A program made the position numbers and the translations under genes. 57,561 bases of DNA, from IMG/VR virus record IMGVR_UViG_3300036859_000285, positions 1 through 57,561 of that record; one strand, written 5' to 3'. Of this stretch, positions 40,913 through 48,086 are shown in pieces. Origin of the DNA: a virus. Within the stretch, counting starts at the first letter, position 1, and every line of letters starts with the position of its first letter. Below the pieces are notes generated by a model, which searched no databases, was not told the DNA's origin, and was given only the letters and a program-made list of their open reading frames with translations.

Positions 40913-41440
40913 ATGACGGCTTTCACCGTGCAGGCCTCTCAGCTCGCCGATCTCCATGACCTCGCTTGGAGCGCCACGTTCGCAGCCGCCCGTTGCAAGG
41001 CGACCGGCCTGGACGTCCGCTGCTATGCCGGCATCATCGGCACGGCTCGCATCCTGTCCATGCGGACGGGCGCGGCAACCTGCCCCTGGTCCAACGACAC
41101 GGCGCTCGTCGCCTGGATCTACGACACGTTGCTTGAGGTACGGCAGCGCCTCGTCGCCCTCCGAGCGCTGCGTGTTCGTGTCGTAGACGCCCTGGCCAGG
41201 GCCGAACGAGGCCTTCGTGAAGCCCAGGAAGACGGGCGGGACACCTCGCGATACATGCGCATCATCGCCGACTGCCGAGCCGCGCTGGAAATCATCACCG
41301 CAGTCACCGCACTCCTCATCTACGTGGCTCGACGCCTGTCCGCCGTGCCCGCCGAGCTGGGGGAAACCTACGCGGCCGCCTACGCCCTGCTCGCTCGAGG
41401 GGGTGTCCTGCCCTTCGACGGCCGCTGGATCTCGCCATAA
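40913..41440 (+). CDS. Hypothetical protein of the transfer module, 175 aa
   Basis: ATG with GGGAGG upstream. MTAFTVQASQLADLHDLAWS, ATCPWSNDTALVAWIYDTLL, a long helix (RALRVRVVDALARAERGLRE), one hydrophobic stretch (EIITAVTALLIYVARRL), and the end GGVLPFDGRWISP. The C-terminus parallels the gene at 37580. Unknown; follows the clt-like repeats. Confidence 0.65.
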   Translation: MTAFTVQASQLADLHDLAWSATFAAARCKATGLDVRCYAGIIGTARILSMRTGAATCPWSNDTALVAWIYDTLLEVRQRLVALRALRVRVVDALARAERGLREAQEDGRDTSRYMRIIADCRAALEIITAVTALLIYVARRLSAVPAELGETYAAAYALLARGGVLPFDGRWISP

Positions 41441-41498
41441 ACACGTTGATCCACGAGTAATTTGACCTGCACCCGCCGTGACTGGAAGGCCCCCCGAC

Positions 41499-42773
41499 AT
41501 GTTTCGCCGCCGTACACCCGACCTCGTCGAAGACGTCATCACCGAAGCCGAGAAGGCGCGCGCCGTCGCCGACCTCAGCGAGTCCCAGACCCGCATTGCC
41601 GCCGCGGCCGCAGACGCGGCACAGATCACCCATCAGGCCAAGCTGGACCAAGACGCGGCCACACAAAAGGCCCGCATCGACGCCCAGGAACGTGACCAGC
41701 GAGCGGCCGCCAAGCGCGCGCTTGCCGCCGAGAAGAACCGCAAGGAGCTGCATGCCGTTCGCGGCGACAGGGTTGCCGCGCAGAAACGGCAAGCGCGGCA
41801 AGCAGGCGCCGAGCGTGGGATGCGAGCCGCCCGTACGGCGTTCTCGATCGGTGTCAACACGGCCGCCTGGTTCGGCCAGTTCGGCTACCTACACGACCAG
41901 GTTGCCGCCCCGCTCGTCTGGTCCGCGCTCATTGCCGCGCTGCTTGAGCTCGCCGCGGTCAGCGCTCAGGCGTACGCCACGGCGGCCGCCATCGATGGCG
42001 ACCGCGTCCTGCCCAAGCTCATCCTGTCCTACCTGTTCGCAGGGGTTGTCGCCTGGCTGAACTACAGCCACTGGACCCAGACGCCAGGCCGAGAAGGGCT
42101 TGCGATCCCGTTCGCCTTGATGAGCATCGCAAGCCCGATCTTCTGGCAGATGCACTCGGCGCACGCGCACCGCGACGAGCGGCGTGCCGCACGCGACAAC
42201 CGGCGTGCCGACAAGGAAGCCAGGCGTGCCGCTAAGGGTGTCGCGACCTTCTCGGTCTGGCGCTGGATCTTCTGGCCGATGGAGACTCTTAGGGCCCAGC
42301 GGATCGCCATCCGCTTCAACGAGCCCAATCCCGAGGTCGCCGTCGACCTAAGCCTCGACTACCTGGCCGAGCAGCGCGCCGAACGCGAACGGCAAGCCGC
42401 GATCAGGGCCCACCTGGACGCGGCAAGGCAACGGCAAGGCCTCCTGTCATGGTTTAAGAGGCCGCCCCTCGAGCTCGAGGCAGGAGAGCAGCAGCTGCAG
42501 GACGACGAGCTCGACGAGGACGCTGAGCGCGAGCTCGATCTACCCGACGTGCCCAGCCCGCACGAGCTCGCTGACATGAACGATCGGGAGATCAAGAAAG
42601 CGGCACGCGCGACGTACCGCGCGGCCAATCAGCAGGGCCTGGTCCTCACCGGCCTCGAGCTTGGCGCCGCCTACGAAAGGAGCGAGTCGTGGGGGCGCAC
42701 CCGGATCCGCGAAGTCAAGGGACAGGTGATCCCAGGCGAAACCATTGGCCGGCACGCGGCAGAGGGACTGTGA
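41499..42773 (+). CDS. DUF2637-like membrane protein, 424 aa
   Basis: ATG at 41499 has GGAAGG upstream; an in-frame GTG at 41478 is less likely. Charged coiled coil 15-100, three to four membrane helices about 110-200 (AAWFGQFGYLHDQV; LVWSALIAALLELAAVSAQA; LILSYLFAGVVAWLNYSHW), then a basic helix with DERRAARDNRRADKEARRAA and an acidic linker. DUF2637-type proteins accompany tra in Streptomyces plasmids and integrative elements. The C-terminal part (GLELGAAYERSESWGRTRIR) looks like an HTH. Confidence 0.75.
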   Translation: MFRRRTPDLVEDVITEAEKARAVADLSESQTRIAAAAADAAQITHQAKLDQDAATQKARIDAQERDQRAAAKRALAAEKNRKELHAVRGDRVAAQKRQARQAGAERGMRAARTAFSIGVNTAAWFGQFGYLHDQVAAPLVWSALIAALLELAAVSAQAYATAAAIDGDRVLPKLILSYLFAGVVAWLNYSHWTQTPGREGLAIPFALMSIASPIFWQMHSAHAHRDERRAARDNRRADKEARRAAKGVATFSVWRWIFWPMETLRAQRIAIRFNEPNPEVAVDLSLDYLAEQRAERERQAAIRAHLDAARQRQGLLSWFKRPPLELEAGEQQLQDDELDEDAERELDLPDVPSPHELADMNDREIKKAARATYRAANQQGLVLTGLELGAAYERSESWGRTRIREVKGQVIPGETIGRHAAEGL

Positions 42774-42776
42774 GCG

Positions 42777-43073
42777 ATGGCCGCGCTACGCGTTGCGCTT
42801 TACAATCCGATCATGCCGAGTGAACAGGACTGGCAGCGCGGCCGCGACAAGCTCGCCCGTTTTCGTGAGCTGCAGAAGGTAGCCGACGACGCTCGCATCG
42901 AAGCGTATGAAGAGATCCGAGCCCTGTACGCGGAGATCGAGGACGAATACGGCCCCCAGGCCGAGGTTGCTCGCCGCCTCGGCCTGGGCAAGTCTCACGT
43001 TCGCTGGATCACGAGTACGGACCTGGACGCGCTACGCCAACGGCTCGAGCAGAGCCGTGAGAAGGGCGATTGA
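42777..43073 (+). CDS. Small HTH protein, 98 aa
   Basis: ATG 4 bases after the previous stop; a second in-frame ATG at 42813 has TACAAT six bases before it and could be a separate leaderless start. RDKLARFRELQKVADDARIE, then EYGPQAEVARRLGLGKSHVR, a helix-turn-helix. Possible regulator of the module. TTGA overlap after. Confidence 0.65.
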   Translation: MAALRVALYNPIMPSEQDWQRGRDKLARFRELQKVADDARIEAYEEIRALYAEIEDEYGPQAEVARRLGLGKSHVRWITSTDLDALRQRLEQSREKGD

Positions 43074-43084
43074 CGGAATCCCCG

Positions 43085-43570
43085 ATGAGCCCCTATGCCG
43101 AGAACACTCAGGTACCTGCCGGCCGCAGCCGCGACGAGATCGAACGCACCCTCACCCGATACGGCGCGGCCGCGTTCGGCTACGCCGTACAGCGTGACCA
43201 AGCAATGATCGAGTTCCTGATGCACGGGTACCGCGTCCGCTTCGTCATCGACCTGCCCGACCCTGGCGATCCGCAGTTCACCGAAACCGAGACAGGCCGG
43301 CCTCGGCAGCCCGCCGTCGCGCGCTCGGAGTATGAGAAAGCATGCCGGCAACGGTGGCGCGTCCTCGCCCTGGTGACCAAGGCCAAGCTCGAGGCAGTCG
43401 AGGCCGGCGTCGTCACCTTTCAGCGCGAGTTCCTGCCGTACATCGTGTTGCCCTCGTCGGGGCTGACGCTCGGCCAGGTGATCGAGCCGAAGCTCGACGA
43501 TCTGACCGGCTCGGGCGAGGTGCTCTCGCTGCTCGCCGATTACACGCGGCCGGCGCTGCCCTCGCCGTGA
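43085..43570 (+). CDS. Conserved actinophage/element protein, 161 aa
   Basis: MSPYAENTQVPAGRSRDEIE, RTLTRYGAAAFGYAVQRDQA, MIEFLMHGYRVRFVIDLPDP, then RQRWRVLALVTKAKLEAVEA. I recall this family as a frequent hypothetical in actinophages, alongside replication genes. Start could also be TTG at 43070. Possibly nucleic-acid related; unproven. Confidence 0.7.
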   Translation: MSPYAENTQVPAGRSRDEIERTLTRYGAAAFGYAVQRDQAMIEFLMHGYRVRFVIDLPDPGDPQFTETETGRPRQPAVARSEYEKACRQRWRVLALVTKAKLEAVEAGVVTFQREFLPYIVLPSSGLTLGQVIEPKLDDLTGSGEVLSLLADYTRPALPSP

Positions 43571-43610
43571 TTTCGCGAATCACGAGTCATGGGCTGCAAG
43601 CCGCAACGGC

Positions 43611-43958
43611 TCAACTGGATCGCCAGACGTAGGTAACTCGAGTTTGGTCGAAGGCCTGCGAGTCCGGCTCAGTACGCGCGATCCGGATCTGCTCGAGCAG
43701 GTCGATCGCAAGGCGCTGACGCTCTACCGCCGAGGTGCCCTCAAACCAGCGCGCGAGATCGTCGATCACCATGCCGGGCATTACGCCGTGCATCATCTGC
43801 TGCAGCATCTGCTCGGCGGCGTCCCGGTCGAGAGCCTTGGCCTCGATGGTGTTGGGCCCGCATCCCAAGACGAGGCATTCGAATGCACCAGTTGTGGGGC
43901 AGACGTGCATCGTGCGGCCGCAGTCACCGCAACGGACAAGGTTGATCGAGTCCAACAT
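43611..43958 (-). CDS. Integrase C-terminal-like zinc-ribbon protein, 115 aa
   Basis: Begins MLDSINLVRCGDCGRTMHVC, then ECLVLGCGPNTIEAKALDRD, a recombinase-type zinc ribbon. Its end DLARWFEGTSAVERQRLAID, LLEQIRIARTE, FDQTRVTYVWRSS lines up with the end of the integrase at 28210 (TLAQWWADASLQRRRDLIQ, VFEQVVIGPTT, LDEARLTYIAR). It lacks the catalytic, recombinase and coiled-coil parts. It may bind att DNA or integrase and change direction of recombination; a decayed integrase is the alternative. Reverse strand, alone between transfer and regulator genes. Confidence 0.7.
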   Translation of the reverse strand: MLDSINLVRCGDCGRTMHVCPTTGAFECLVLGCGPNTIEAKALDRDAAEQMLQQMMHGVMPGMVIDDLARWFEGTSAVERQRLAIDLLEQIRIARTEPDSQAFDQTRVTYVWRSS

Positions 43959-44205
43959 CGTGGGAGGCCTTTCTAGGGACCCCGGTGCGAAGGGCCCCGG
44001 TCCGCTGCCCGACCCATCGGGACTTAGCGCGAGCTCGAGGCCCTTCTCCAAATTCACACCCTGACAGATGTGCCGCCGATAAGCCCAAGGCCGCCGACGT
44101 AGCAACTATCACTGTAGCGGCCAAGGGCGGGCCTGGCGTTAGTCACGTAGGCTTGCAAAAGGTACCTGACAGATACCCGCAGCACCGCCGGAAGGGACAC
44201 GACCC

Positions 44206-45432
44206 ATGTCCGAATTCCCCCTTGGGCGCCGCATCGCCTTTCTCCGCAATCAGCGAGGCCTGACACAGGCCGAGCTCGCAGGCAAGACGGGGCTGAGCCT
44301 GTCCTACATCCGCGGGATCGAGCGTGGCGAGAAGCTGGTCGGCCGAGCCTCGACGCTGGCCAACCTCGCCGAGGCCCTCGAGCTCGCCGACGTCGCCGAG
44401 CTGACCGGCGGCTACCCCTTCACAGTCGGCCCAACCTCGGACGCCTCTCGCCTGCTGCATCCGACCGCCCGCCAACTCGGCGACCTGTTGCGCCGGCCGA
44501 TGCTGGCCGCCCACGTCGATGCGTCCCCGCCGCCGACCGTCGAGCAGATGCAGGACCGTTGCGACGAACTCTGGGAAATCTGGCACAACAGCAAAACGTT
44601 CTACTCCGACACCGCGATCGAGCTACCCGCTCTGCTCGTCGACGCCCATCGGCTGCTGCGCTCCGCCGAAGGTGACAAGCGGCCGGCCTGGCGGGTGATG
44701 GCCCAGGCCTACCATCTGGCCCGGCAGTGGCTGCGCAAGGTCCAGGAATACGAGCTCGCGATCGTCGCCGCCGAACGCTCCCTGCATGCCAGCGAGCAGG
44801 CCGACGATCCGCTACTCATCGCGATGAGCGCCTGGAACTACGTCGGCCTGCACAACGCCGGCGGCCGCCCTGAGGCAGGCGCCGACGTCGCCGCCGAGGC
44901 GATCCGGATGCTCGACGAAGTTCCCGGCTCGACGCAGGACCGCAACCTGCACGGGATGCGCGGCGCTTTGCACCTGTACGCGGCGATCGCCTCGGCGCGC
45001 ATGGACGACGCTGACGGCGCCTGGCGGCATTGGCAGGCCGGCGACGACATCGCCCGCGATCTGGGCCCGACGTTCTTCGACCAGTGGACGACGTTCGGCG
45101 CGATGAACGTCGCGATGTACCGGGTTGGGATCAACATCGATCTCGGCAAGGGCCGCGACACGACCGATGAGGCCGAGCGGATCGACTACACGCGGATGCT
45201 CTGTGTGGAGCGCCGTACCCGGCACCTGATCGACGTGGCCCGCGGCTACGGCAGGCGCGAGGACGACACGGCCGCCGTCGCGACCCTGCTCGAGGCCGAG
45301 CAGCAGTCCCCCGAAGAGGTCGCGTACTCGTACTACTCGCGCGAGCTGCTGCGGCACCTGATGCAGCGCGGACGGGCGATCAATCGTGAGGGCATGTACG
45401 GCCTGGCGGCGAGGATCAACGTCCACGCGTAG
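44206..45432 (+). CDS. XRE-family regulator with TPR-like C-terminus
   Basis: 408 residues. HTH at 6-60 (LGRRIAFLRNQRGLTQAELA, LSLSYIRGIERGEK), then helical repeats (AYHLARQWLRKVQEYELAIV, ADDPLLIAMSAWNYVGLHNA, AYAAIASARMDDADGAWRHW-type). Long XRE-TPR regulators are common in actinomycetes and often answer peptides or control mobile elements. The upstream gap has CCTGACAGAT twice (44060 and 44165), possible operators. GGAAGGGACACG precedes the ATG. Confidence 0.8.
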   Translation: MSEFPLGRRIAFLRNQRGLTQAELAGKTGLSLSYIRGIERGEKLVGRASTLANLAEALELADVAELTGGYPFTVGPTSDASRLLHPTARQLGDLLRRPMLAAHVDASPPPTVEQMQDRCDELWEIWHNSKTFYSDTAIELPALLVDAHRLLRSAEGDKRPAWRVMAQAYHLARQWLRKVQEYELAIVAAERSLHASEQADDPLLIAMSAWNYVGLHNAGGRPEAGADVAAEAIRMLDEVPGSTQDRNLHGMRGALHLYAAIASARMDDADGAWRHWQAGDDIARDLGPTFFDQWTTFGAMNVAMYRVGINIDLGKGRDTTDEAERIDYTRMLCVERRTRHLIDVARGYGRREDDTAAVATLLEAEQQSPEEVAYSYYSRELLRHLMQRGRAINREGMYGLAARINVHA

Positions 45433-45447
45433 GAAAGGGATGGCGTG

Positions 45448-45666
45448 ATGGCTGAACGGTGGCGGTCGCCTGCCGCACGCGAGCTCGCGAAAGCGATCCG
45501 TGACGCTGGGGGAGAGCTCGAGCGTTTGGGTACCGGCCGCTGGCGGGTGACCGGACCGTCAGGCACGATAACGATCCACGAGCCCGGCACCGATACCCGC
45601 CGCGACCTGGCTCGGTCCTCGGCAGCACGCCGCATCCAGGAAGAGACGGGCCTGAATTTGAGCTGA
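45448..45666 (+). CDS. HicA-like small protein, 72 aa
   Basis: ATG at 45448 (or GTG at 45445) with AAAGGGATGG upstream. SPAARELAKAIRDAGGELER, GTGRWRVTGPSGTITIHEPG is the compact dsRNA-binding-like fold of HicA mRNA interferases. The usual catalytic His would lie in the GxH region; here the Gly-Thr-Gly replaces it, so toxicity is doubtful. No HicB-like partner is adjacent; the XRE gene upstream could act with it. Confidence 0.55.
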   Translation: MAERWRSPAARELAKAIRDAGGELERLGTGRWRVTGPSGTITIHEPGTDTRRDLARSSAARRIQEETGLNLS

Positions 45667-45743
45667 CCCCCGCCATCTGGGGGATATGGGATCGACTGCA
45701 TTCTGTCGTCTCTACTGACGTGAGTTAACTGCTGTAGCCAGAG

Positions 45744-45770
45744 AGCCGCGTGAGCTGGGATTACGCGGCT
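45744..45770 (+). terminator. Hairpin after the regulator pair
   Basis: AGCCGCGT-GAGCTGGGATT-ACGCGGCT, 8-bp perfect stem, weak T content after it. Probably ends the XRE/HicA-like transcript. Confidence 0.45.
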
Positions 45771-45777
45771 GTGGCTA

Positions 45778-45861
45778 TTGTCAACCTTTCTGACATTAGG
45801 TAGAAGTGATATACGCCCCGTATTGGGAGTGACACTATTAGTGTCACCCGGGCGGGGCGTA
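45778..45861 (+). promoter_or_regulatory. Promoter with nested dyad reaching the start codon
   Basis: TTGTCA, 17 bases, TAGAAG (45778-45806) predicts a start near 45813. GTGACACTATTAGTGTCAC at 45829-45847 is a perfect 19-bp dyad. Around it TACGCCCCG (45812-45820) pairs with CGGGGCGTA (45853-45861), whose last base is the A of the ATG. It can act as an operator in DNA or as a start-codon-blocking hairpin in RNA. Confidence 0.65.
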
Positions 45862-46286
45862 TGTGCATTAGCCTCGCGATCGACCCTGACAAGTCGACCC
45901 CCCGATTGGATCCCCCCAAGATGGATCAGCGAAGGTTTGAGACCGAAGCTCTCCATGATCCGATCGCCGACGAGCGTCGCCGCATTCTCGAGGCTCTAGT
46001 CGATCGCATCAAGCACACCGGCCTGGATGCGCAGGCCAAGCACCCGAACGTCGTCAAGGCTAGGCAGCCCGCAGCATCTGGCATGGTGCAAGGCGTCGCC
46101 CTGATCACTGACCTGGAATCCTCGGGCTCTGCGAACCGCCCGGGATGGTTCTGGATGTGGCCAGGCGACGACCGATACGCCCGCCCAGCGCTCGAGTGGC
46201 TGTGTCCCGCGGATCAACTCGACGAGGCGGCGCGGCGTATCGCCACGGTCCTCGCTGTATTGCCGGAATCTGAGCCGGCCGACTGA
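45861..46286 (+). CDS. Hypothetical protein, 141 aa
   Basis: ATG at 45861 lies in a dyad; ATG at 45921 (MDQRRFETEALHDPIADERR) is an alternative start. DERRRILEALVDRIKHTGLD, PGWFWMWPGDDRYARPALEW, DQLDEAARRIATVLAVLP. Not recognised. Its elaborate leader implies tight control. Confidence 0.6.
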   Translation: MCISLAIDPDKSTPRLDPPKMDQRRFETEALHDPIADERRRILEALVDRIKHTGLDAQAKHPNVVKARQPAASGMVQGVALITDLESSGSANRPGWFWMWPGDDRYARPALEWLCPADQLDEAARRIATVLAVLPESEPAD

Positions 46287-46366
46287 TCCGCTGCGCCTTC
46301 GCAGCCAGCTCGTACCGTCGCCGGTAAGTCCCTCCGATGACCGGAACCCGCAGGCGCGAGATAGAC

Positions 46367-46442
46367 GAGGGGCGGCACTAGGCAGATCCCCCAAGGAACC
46401 GTGACGGGATATTAATCCCACACGGACCCGGTGCCGCCCCTC
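46367..46442 (+). ncRNA. Candidate structured RNA or DNA element, 76 bases
   Basis: Outer stem GAGGGGCGGCAC (46367-46378) with its exact inverse GTGCCGCCCCTC (46431-46442). Inside, CCGTG (46399) pairs with CACGG (46421) and GGGAT (46406) with ATCCC (46415) around an ATTA loop. All 22 pairs are Watson-Crick. It does not fold as a tRNA. A small RNA, a single-strand origin or an att-like site are options. Confidence 0.45.
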
Positions 46443-46479
46443 CCTCCCCGATCTACCACATCCGGGCCTATCTAAACAA

Positions 46480-46497
46480 TGTGTGATGGCTCACACA
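46480..46497. promoter_or_regulatory. 7-bp dyad, possible operator
   Basis: TGTGTGA-TGGC-TCACACA within AT-rich sequence; GCATACGTAGTTATACAG follows and may hold a -10 (TATACA). Its half-sites differ from the TGACAC dyads. Confidence 0.4.
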
Positions 46498-46583
46498 CAG
46501 TGGGCAATTTTGCATACGTAGTTATACAGACTTGCGTGTGCCGATACGGTGCGCAGGCTCTTGAATCGGACACACGCGGCTAG

Positions 46584-46630
46584 AGGGCGCAAGACGGTTC
46601 CCGGAGGGGTGGACCGTTTTGCGCCCTTTT
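46584..46630 (+). terminator. Strong terminator-like hairpin
   Basis: AGGGCGCAAGACGGT pairs with ACCGTTTTGCGCCCT (15 bp, one G-T pair), 14-base loop, then TTT. It has no annotated gene just upstream, so it may end a non-coding transcript starting near 46500. Confidence 0.75.
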
Positions 46631-46660
46631 GGTTGCCCGGAACATCTCCGCACGTCAGCG

Positions 46661-46712
46661 AGCCCCTACGCGCCTGGGCCACTTGAGGGGCGGCACCACT
46701 TGCGTAGGGGCT
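46661..46712. repeat. Long-arm inverted repeat
   Basis: AGCCCCTACGC (46661-46671) and GCGTAGGGGCT (46702-46712), 11-bp perfect arms, 30-base loop containing GAGGGGCGGCAC. Confidence 0.6.
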
Positions 46713-46825
46713 CTGGGCCTCTGCTTCCCCCCATGCCCCAAGCGGCAAACCAGATCATTCTGTTTCGATCCGATCCCAGAGGGGACACAGAGCGCTATCG
46801 TTCCAGGTCACCTATATGAAAACTC

Positions 46826-46864
46826 TTGTCTCCGTTCCCTTACGGCTGTAGCGTATGTATTGCA
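46826..46864 (+). promoter_or_regulatory. Shared-family promoter D
   Basis: TTGTCT, 17 bases, TAGCGT with TG before it, two bases, GTATTGCA. Fourth member of the family, with the most diverged downstream box. Serves the small genes from 46901. Confidence 0.65.
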
Positions 46865-46900
46865 CGGAGTGAGGGAACGTAAGGAAGGCAAGGAACGCCG

Positions 46901-46987
46901 ATGACCAGGAACGCCGCCCACACGACCAGCCACACGGACGCCGCCAGCACCGGCCGCAACAAGGCCGCGGGGATCTCGTGGGCATGA
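46901..46987 (+). CDS. Possible small basic peptide, 28 aa
   Basis: AAGGAAGGCAAGG precedes the ATG. MTRNAAHTTSHTDAASTGRN then a short tail to a stop at 46987 that overlaps an ATG at 46984. It sits right behind promoter D and could be a leader peptide for the next frame. Low certainty. Confidence 0.4.
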   Translation: MTRNAAHTTSHTDAASTGRNKAAGISWA

Positions 46988-47049
46988 CCGCCATCGGCGC
47001 CCGCATCCGCTGTTACGGCCTACGACTGTGGAACGGAGGAAAACGTCAT

Positions 47050-47217
47050 ATGACCCCCCTGCAGCTCGCCCTCGAGGCGACCACGCACCTGCGCGAGGAC
47101 GTCAGCAACATCGTCTACCTCCCGCCCGCCGAGCACGACCGCGCCCTGCAGGACGTTGAGCTCGCCCTCGGCGAACTGGCCAAGCTCATCACGTCCGCCA
47201 TCGATCAGGCCGCCTGA
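47050..47217 (+). CDS. Small hypothetical protein, 55 aa
   Basis: ATG at 47050 with GGAGGA 9 bases upstream; the frame is open back to 46978, so a longer form from the ATG at 46984 is possible. MTPLQLALEATTHLREDVSN, AEHDRALQDVELALGELAKL; helical, acidic. Unknown. Confidence 0.55.
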   Translation: MTPLQLALEATTHLREDVSNIVYLPPAEHDRALQDVELALGELAKLITSAIDQAA

Positions 47218-47646
47218 AGAGGGGATCCCCTCTCGGTACGGCCAAGGCCCCCGAGCGATCCACGGCCGCACCCTGGTGCGGCCGCATCACGGGGGCCGAC
47301 AACCCGAGGACGTCGAGGAACACACGCGATCGGAGTGGTCTGTTCAGCGGGGTGCGATGCCCGCGTTCGGCCCCTCGGGACATCACCGGCAGGCGCTACT
47401 GTGCCTGTCTCATCCGGTGAGCTGGACTGCGGCAAGGGTGGCAGCCACGGTTCACCGCCCAGGACCCCCAGGACCGCGCAGCACGTCCCTGGGGGTCCTT
47501 CGGCGTCCAAGGCCCCCGACCGGCCGCCGACTCGCCCCCGAAACGGCCGCAACATGCGGGGAAACCTTGCAGATGAGACTCCTCATCGGAGAGATACATT
47601 TGGGATCACTCCAAACCAAAGCGCGGCAGTTTCTCGGGGGTCCGCC
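47218..47646. other. Non-coding gap with three strong hairpins
   Basis: AGAGGGGATCCCCTCT (47218-47233) is a perfect palindrome. GGCCCCCG/CGGGGGCC (47246-47297) encloses GGCCGCACC-CT-GGTGCGGCC (47264-47283). AGGACCCCCAGG/CCTGGGGGTCCT (47461-47499) is a 12-bp stem. Before the next gene, GATGAG-ACTC-CTCATC lies between TTGCAG and GATACA, a possible operator-promoter. I see no gene. Confidence 0.55.
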
Positions 47647-47838
47647 ATGCCCAAAAAGTGCGTCTTCTACCTGTCTTTGATCGTCGCCACGATCGGGGCC
47701 ACCGCCATCTGCATTTACGTCTGGTACATCATGATGACCGCGCTCATCGCCGGCCTCGCGAGCGTCGTCCTGGTGATGCTCGCCGGCGTCTGCCCGTCCG
47801 TTGGCCTGGACTCTCCTGCGCCGCTCCCGGGCGGCTGA
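47647..47838 (+). CDS. Small two-helix membrane protein, 63 aa
   Basis: ATG with GGGGG upstream. VFYLSLIVATIGATAICIYV and MMTALIAGLASVVLVMLAGV are two membrane helices; short tail with CPSVG. Unknown; membrane protein of the early/late boundary. Confidence 0.65.
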   Translation: MPKKCVFYLSLIVATIGATAICIYVWYIMMTALIAGLASVVLVMLAGVCPSVGLDSPAPLPGG

Positions 47839-47842
47839 CCCT

Positions 47843-48034
47843 ATGAGCACCTCGCTGCCGGCGCTCGGCCCGTACGCGGCCAAGTGGATGCGCCCGTGCA
47901 CCGCGCGCGGCCGCAACCACGCCGGCGAGGTCGCCGCGTGCGGGGCAACACCGACCCGCCGGTTCATCAATGACTGGCTGTGCCAGCAACACGCCTTGCC
48001 GCAGCCCACGATCACGGCGCCGCTCAAGGTGTAG
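47843..48034 (+). CDS. Small hypothetical protein, 63 aa
   Basis: MSTSLPALGPYAAKWMRPCT, ARGRNHAGEVAACGATPTRR, then FINDWLCQQH. Three Cys and two His could bind zinc. Starts 4 bases after the membrane protein stop. Confidence 0.55.
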   Translation: MSTSLPALGPYAAKWMRPCTARGRNHAGEVAACGATPTRRFINDWLCQQHALPQPTITAPLKV

Positions 48035-48086
48035 GGATACAGTCAGGCATTGTCACTGCAGGTGGTCAACGGGGGGACCAGCCAGC

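Larger units (their letters stand above)
46287..46900. other. 614-bp non-coding region rich in secondary structure
   Basis: No reading frame here has coding bias. It contains, in order, a branched stem structure (46367-46442), a dyad (46480-46497), a terminator (46584-46630), a long-arm hairpin (46661-46712) and promoter D (46826-46864). GAGGGGCGGCAC occurs at both 46367 and about 46685. Confidence 0.6.

Noticed and set aside
45448-45666. Complete HicAB toxin-antitoxin system
   Set aside because: Only a HicA-like fold is visible, without the usual histidine and without a HicB partner, so a working toxin pair is not supported.
46367-46442. tRNA-like gene
   Set aside because: The length is right, but the outer stem is 12 bp and there is no D-arm, anticodon arm plus T-loop (GTTCRA) layout. 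I saw no tRNA gene anywhere in the window.
46629-46904. 91-codon + strand open frame in the structured gap
   Set aside because: No coding bias, Cys/Arg-rich composition, crosses the long-arm hairpin and promoter D.
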